Shown here: in pieces, positions 60,117 through 64,000 of the stretch
Layout: every line of letters starts with the position of its first letter
How positions within the stretch are numbered: position 1 is the stretch's first letter
Assembly: GCA_963736975.1 (NCBI GenBank)
Contig: CAVTQY010000002.1
Location: 992,001 to 1,056,000, forward strand
Length of the DNA stretch: 64,000 bases
Source: CAVTQY01 sp963736975
GTDB taxonomy: Bacteria; Pseudomonadota; Alphaproteobacteria; Acetobacterales; Acetobacteraceae
Reading direction: 5' to 3'
Made by a program: the position numbers and the translations under genes
Notes under the pieces: model-generated
The model's input: only the letters and a program-made list of their open reading frames with translations
What the model was told of the DNA's origin: nothing
The model's database searches: none

Positions 60117-62090
60117 TCACACGCGAAGCAGCATCGGTTGCACCGGGCGCATCCAGTGAAACATTCCGCCCGCGGCCCCGCTCGTTGCGCCCGTTACACC
60201 ATGCGAGGACGCCATGATAGTGACGTCGAACAGGTCGGCTGCGGTGACGTGGTCGGCATCGCTTGCCACAACTTCGAGCCCGATCGTTCCAGTGGTTGCC
60301 GCCGGGACGTTGCCGAAGAGTTTGTCGGTCGCCGGATTGAAATGCAGCCAGGACGTGACGTTGGGCCCGCTCACTTCATACGCGGCAAATGTCATCTTGA
60401 GACCCAGCGCGTCCCTGAAGGTGTCGGCCGGAAGCACAAGATCGACCGCCTTGCCTGCCGTCCAGCTCTGATTTGGCGTGTGATCGGTGACTGTGATCGC
60501 CGGTTTGGGCGCCTGCACGGCAGCGGTGAAGGTTTCGGAAGCTGAGAGTCCGCTGGTGTCGGTCGTGGTTAGCTTGAGTGTGAGCGATTGCGTGCTGCCG
60601 GGCGCGGTGCCGCTGAATGTCTCCGTGGCGGCATTGAAGCTTAGCCAGGCGGGCAGCGCCTGCCCGTTCCCCAGCGTGGCCGTGTAGCTGAGCTTTTCGT
60701 CTTGCGGATCGGTAAAGGTGTTGGCGGGCAGCGTCAAAGCGACATGCTGTCCCTGTTGCCAGGTCTGGTTCGGCGTCTGCTCAGTTACGGTGGGCGGAGC
60801 CGCGCTGGCTGCGGAAATGGTCACCGTCAGACTCTGCCAGTCGCCCCAATAGCTGCCGTTATAGGCGCGCACCTCGATCGTATCGGTGCCGACCGTGGAC
60901 CCGCTGCGCAGCGCCACGCCTGTCAGCGATGCCGCGGTGACGGCCGTGGCCGCCGAATGCGCCGAGGCCGCGACGCCGCCGACGGTGATCGCATCGGCGG
61001 TGTCGGTAGCATAGACCTGCCACTCCGTGACCGACTGGCCGGCGACCGGATTGCTGGGGCTGAACAGAGAAGCGAGCGAGTCGCTGGTGTTCTCGGTCAT
61101 GGCGAGGCCGGAAACAAGGTCCTTCACCGTCGGCGTATCAAGCTCGTACACGACGACCATGCCCGGGTTGACACCGGTGAATTCCTGGCTAGCAGGGTGC
61201 GACGCAGCGACGATGATGTCGCTGGACGAGCCGTCATTCGCCGGATTGGCGATACCGCCGTTCTGGTTGGTGTAGGTGATGTTATCGACCAGCATCGCCG
61301 AGGCACCGGACCCGGACACCACCGTGGTGATGTGGCCGCCGCCGCTCGTGGTTTCGAAGGCGACAATCTCGCCCGCGGTGACCTGCGATTCCCAGTTGCT
61401 GTTGGCGCTGACGGGCCCGTTATAGGCGACGATCCATTCGCCGTTCGCGACGCCGGGGACGCCGATCGAGGTGCTGGTGAGCGGCAGCGAGGCGCCCGCT
61501 TCGGCGGAGATGTTGGAGGCCAGCACCCAGCAGCCATCCATGTTCCAGGCATCGCCGACGAACGAGAGGGCGGCGGAGCAGACCGAGTCCGGGGTGGCTT
61601 GGGTGGTGAGCTGCGGCGCCTTGCTGGGCTGGGTGACGATGCTGACGCTGCCGGCATAACCGAAATAGGTGGGGTTCTCGCTGAGCACGTACGGATTGGC
61701 GGCGTAGCTATTGGCGAGGCTGGCGTTGTTCGTGGTGTAGAGTGAAAGACTGACGTTGTCGTTGGTGTTGGATGAGGCCGTGAAGGTCAGTTGGTTGAAA
61801 TACCCGTAGGTCGGGTTGTAATAGAGGCCGGTCGATGGCTGGTAGGTAAACACCATGCCCACCGACCAACCGTCCCAGTCGAAATCCTGGAACTGCTGCG
61901 CAGCGCCGTTGCCGGACAGCGTGCCCATAGCGGATGTCTTGTAGCCCGCCGTGTATTCGTCGCGGTCCAGCGCCGTGACAATCAGGTACATGGGTTTGCC
62001 TGTTGATTGGCTGACCGAGAACAGCGATGAGAGGCTGATCTTCTGGCCCGGATCCGCCACTACCGAGCCGGCTTTTTCTGTGATCGACAT
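60117..62090 (-). CDS. Large modular protein: Cys-His (CHAP/NlpC-like) domain plus cadherin-like domains
   Basis: This 657-residue protein starts MSITEKAGSVVADPGQKISL without a classical signal peptide. An N-terminal beta region (to about 165) is followed by a possible Cys-His amidase-like domain: DAWNMDGCWVLASNISAEAG carries the cysteine and FETTSGGGHITTVVSGSG the histidine. Next comes an LF-type repeat (SLASLFSPSNPVAGQSV to VRAYNGSYWGDWQSLTV) typical of giant secreted Rhodospirillales proteins. Two cadherin-like putative-Ig domains follow, each with a TPNQTW or TPNQSW start and an LPANTF or LPADTF edge. Such proteins are usually exported by type I secretion. The catalytic role is inferred from motif wording only. 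Confidence 0.75.
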   Translation of the reverse strand: MSITEKAGSVVADPGQKISLSSLFSVSQSTGKPMYLIVTALDRDEYTAGYKTSAMGTLSGNGAAQQFQDFDWDGWSVGMVFTYQPSTGLYYNPTYGYFNQLTFTASSNTNDNVSLSLYTTNNASLANSYAANPYVLSENPTYFGYAGSVSIVTQPSKAPQLTTQATPDSVCSAALSFVGDAWNMDGCWVLASNISAEAGASLPLTSTSIGVPGVANGEWIVAYNGPVSANSNWESQVTAGEIVAFETTSGGGHITTVVSGSGASAMLVDNITYTNQNGGIANPANDGSSSDIIVAASHPASQEFTGVNPGMVVVYELDTPTVKDLVSGLAMTENTSDSLASLFSPSNPVAGQSVTEWQVYATDTADAITVGGVAASAHSAATAVTAASLTGVALRSGSTVGTDTIEVRAYNGSYWGDWQSLTVTISAASAAPPTVTEQTPNQTWQQGQHVALTLPANTFTDPQDEKLSYTATLGNGQALPAWLSFNAATETFSGTAPGSTQSLTLKLTTTDTSGLSASETFTAAVQAPKPAITVTDHTPNQSWTAGKAVDLVLPADTFRDALGLKMTFAAYEVSGPNVTSWLHFNPATDKLFGNVPAATTGTIGLEVVASDADHVTAADLFDVTIMASSHGVTGATSGAAGGMFHWMRPVQPMLLRV

Positions 62091-62190
62091 GTCGTCCGCT
62101 CTTTGCCTTGGCGAGGACGAAGACCGTTCCGCCTGTGTGGCGTCCAGGAAAGCGGGACAATGGTGAGAAAAGCGTTAACAGTCGCCGGCG

Positions 62191-62364
62191 TTACCTGGAC
62201 GCGCCGAGGCCGATGCCGACGTTCATGGAGCCGCCGATATGCGGCGTGATGGTGCCCGGCGCCGGCTCGGCGGCAACAGGCGGCGAGGCGGGATTGCTGC
62301 ATGCGGCAAGCAGGAATGCCAGCGCGAGCAAACCGGTGAGACGCATCGGCGGTACTAGGATCAT
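62191..62364 (-). CDS. Small lipoprotein
   Basis: This protein of 57 residues (or 51 if the second ATG at 62346 is used) has a signal peptide with lipobox LLAAC, and a short proline/alanine-rich mature part ending GSMNVGIGLGASR. Its ATG overlaps the MFS stop by four bases. The family is unknown. Confidence 0.7.
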   Translation of the reverse strand: MILVPPMRLTGLLALAFLLAACSNPASPPVAAEPAPGTITPHIGGSMNVGIGLGASR

Positions 62365-63584
62365 GGGCGGGTGACGAGCGCAATCAGAATCGCGGCGGCG
62401 ATCGCGCAACCCCCGAGCACCGGCAAGGGCAATTCAACCAGCACCGCGGCGAGCAGGCCGGCGGCGAGCCCGGACAATGCCTCGGCGCCCACCTGGAGCG
62501 CCTGATTGCTGCCCATCACCTGGCCCTGGTCCCTACCCTCGGCCGCGGTCGATAGCAGTGTCGAGCAGGACGGCAGGCACACCGCAAGCGAAACGGCGGT
62601 GACGAAGAGGACGAACCAGAGCGCGCCTTCGGCCCGTGGCACCACGATCGCCGCCATACAGGTGTCGGTGAACGCCGCGGAGCCGATCGTCAGCGATCGA
62701 AGCGAAATACGGGCCGACAGCAGGCCGGTCAGCCCGAGATTGACGAGAACGATCGGCAGTCCCACCCAGGCGACGAATTCCGAAACAGCCGAGACTCCGA
62801 GATGGAACCGGTCCACGAGGTACATAGGATAGGAACGGAAGAAACCGAAGATCGCGATATAGATCAGAAAATTCGTCCAAAAAAACCGGCGCAGCTGCTT
62901 GTCCGAGACGACGATCGACATGCTGCCGAATGCGGTCAACCACGCAGTGGGTGCATGGCCACTGTTCAGAGTTTTGGTTTCTCGGAACAGCAGCACGATT
63001 GCGACAGTCGTAATAGCAAGCAGTACAAACACGGCCCAGAACGGCGTTGCATCGCTGAACCATGGACCGAGCTGCGGATCGGCCAACTTGCCACCGACCA
63101 ATGGCCCGACAATATAAGCAATGCTTGCGCTCATGTAGATGTAGCCGAAATAGCGGTTGCGCTCCGCTGCGGGGACCAGGTCGGTGATGGCACTCTGGGC
63201 GGTGACGATGTTTGCCTCGGCCAAGCCTGCCGCCAGCGAGGCCAGACCCAACAACAGGAGATTCGCTACGCTCAGCGAAAAGCCGATTACAGCATAGCAG
63301 CACGTCGTCGCCGTCAGCGAGGCAAGCAATATGGGCCTGCGGCCAAAGCGGTCCGACAACGCACCGAGGATTGGTGAGCCGAAAAACTGGCCCAGCGGGT
63401 ACAGGCAGAGCAGAACGCCCAGAACGATGGTGCGATGCGCTCGTACGGAGGATGCCGGCAGCAGAGGCGTGGTGCCATGCAGCAGCATCGGCGTGAACAC
63501 GGTGATCATCAGGCTATAACCGACGAACCCCATGAAGATAACGACATAGAGCGGCGCGACCGCGCTCATGAGGCGCTGGGGCAC
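62361..63584 (-). CDS. MFS transporter, TetA/DHA1-like
   Basis: This 407-residue protein has twelve predicted helices and the MFS motif GALSDRFGRRPILLAS between helices 2 and 3. AEANIVTAQSAITDLVPAAE and YIVGPLVGGKLADP are typical of multidrug and tetracycline exporters. An ATG six codons in gives a slightly shorter form. It is followed by the small lipoprotein (4-base overlap) and preceded by an enolase-superfamily gene 26 bases upstream, which suggests one transcript. The substrate is unknown. Confidence 0.9.
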   Translation of the reverse strand: MPQRLMSAVAPLYVVIFMGFVGYSLMITVFTPMLLHGTTPLLPASSVRAHRTIVLGVLLCLYPLGQFFGSPILGALSDRFGRRPILLASLTATTCCYAVIGFSLSVANLLLLGLASLAAGLAEANIVTAQSAITDLVPAAERNRYFGYIYMSASIAYIVGPLVGGKLADPQLGPWFSDATPFWAVFVLLAITTVAIVLLFRETKTLNSGHAPTAWLTAFGSMSIVVSDKQLRRFFWTNFLIYIAIFGFFRSYPMYLVDRFHLGVSAVSEFVAWVGLPIVLVNLGLTGLLSARISLRSLTIGSAAFTDTCMAAIVVPRAEGALWFVLFVTAVSLAVCLPSCSTLLSTAAEGRDQGQVMGSNQALQVGAEALSGLAAGLLAAVLVELPLPVLGGCAIAAAILIALVTRP

Positions 63585-63610
63585 AACGGCCAGCGCGGGA
63601 TCGTGCTGGA

Positions 63611-64000
63611 TCAGGACCAGGCGCGCCCGGTGGGCGGATGCTCGCGCAGCACCGCCTCGTTCACCTCGGCGCCCCAGCCCGGCCCGGTCGGGATCAACAG
63701 CTCACCCTTATCGATGACCGGCGGCGGGGTCACCAACGAATCCTTCCAGGGCACGTCGTCGATATCGATCTCCATCACCCGGAAGTTCGGGATGGCGGCG
63801 CAGAAATGCGCGCTCATCAGCGAACCCAGATGGCCGTTGAAATTATGCGGCGCGACGTTCACCTCGTAGGTGTCCGCCATGGCCGCGATCTTCATCGCTT
63901 CCAGTATGCCGTTCCAGGGCACGTCGATGATGGCCACATCGACCGATTGTTGCTCCAGGAACGGCCGGTACTGCCGCCGGCCGAACAGCGATTCGCAGGA
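63611..64000 (-). CDS. Enolase-superfamily protein (mandelate racemase/muconate lactonizing type), 5' end outside window
   Basis: The last 129 residues are visible. VAIIDVPWNGILEAMKIAAM and NVAPHNFNGHLGSLMSAHF are typical of the C-terminal barrel of sugar acid dehydratases and racemases, in which the histidine in APHN is close to the active site. The end carries DKGELLIPTGPGWGAEVNE. It probably degrades a sugar acid. The downstream MFS carrier may import its substrate (inference). Confidence 0.87.
   Translation of the reverse strand, partial: SCESLFGRRQYRPFLEQQSVDVAIIDVPWNGILEAMKIAAMADTYEVNVAPHNFNGHLGSLMSAHFCAAIPNFRVMEIDIDDVPWKDSLVTPPPVIDKGELLIPTGPGWGAEVNEAVLREHPPTGRAWS

Overview
The window is a GC-rich alphaproteobacterial chromosome segment, most likely from the Acetobacteraceae (Rhodospirillales). 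The 16S rRNA signature, the order 16S - tRNA-Ile - tRNA-Ala - 23S - 5S - tRNA-fMet, the codon use and several gene families all fit that group; this is inference, not a database match. Genes are dense and often overlap by 1-4 bases, which indicates translational coupling.

Layout. 1-7.2 kb: a MoxR/VWA (CoxD/CoxE-like) pair, an acyl-CoA dehydrogenase, the aminotransferase ilvE, and a MarR - response regulator - histidine kinase operon. 7.2-10.7 kb: a carbohydrate ABC uptake system without an ATPase gene. 10.8-17.4 kb: a CDF metal transporter, an Atm1-type ABC exporter, a NUDIX hydrolase coupled to an LVIVD-repeat protein, a damaged PEP-CTERM protein and a sterol desaturase-like enzyme. 17.5-23.3 kb (minus strand): pgm, galU, a DnaJ-domain protein and the malic enzyme maeB, whose start codon lies inside the end of a mazEF toxin-antitoxin pair. 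23.4-27.4 kb: an ECF42-like sigma factor with its YCII/DGPF partner, VOC and SRPBCC genes. 27.4-37.1 kb: a GH15 glucoamylase, cysK divergent from a rhodanese, a WecA/MraY-like transferase, an MFS/MarR pair, a leucyl aminopeptidase and a DMT exporter. 37.1-43.0 kb: a complete rRNA operon with its promoter, spacer repeats and a 23S processing stem. 43.0-50.0 kb: an accessory region of small orphan genes, structured non-coding DNA and nested mobile elements. Here a HEPN-like gene is split by an IS5-family element and cut at its 5' side by an IS3-family element. The IS3 element itself carries a 25-base palindromic insertion in orfA and a group II intron inside the DDE motif of orfB. 50.0-64.0 kb: a Rossmann-fold protein and GST, a TRAP transporter, a TPR protein, a second YCII/SRPBCC pair, a truncated MFS gene, a methyltransferase/LysR divergent pair, a large modular Cys-His/cadherin-like protein, a lipoprotein, an MFS gene and the end of an enolase-superfamily gene.

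A striking property of the whole window is about nineteen single-base frameshifts in otherwise well conserved genes. Several fall in the octamer GTTCGAAC where GTTCGAC or GTCGAAC would restore the frame. I read most of these as uncorrected sequence errors rather than gene decay. For such genes the coordinates given here cover the whole reconstructed gene. The most unusual biology is the nested mobile-element stack, the mazEF-maeB overlap, the repeat-rich rRNA spacers and the structured non-coding stretch near 44.7 kb.
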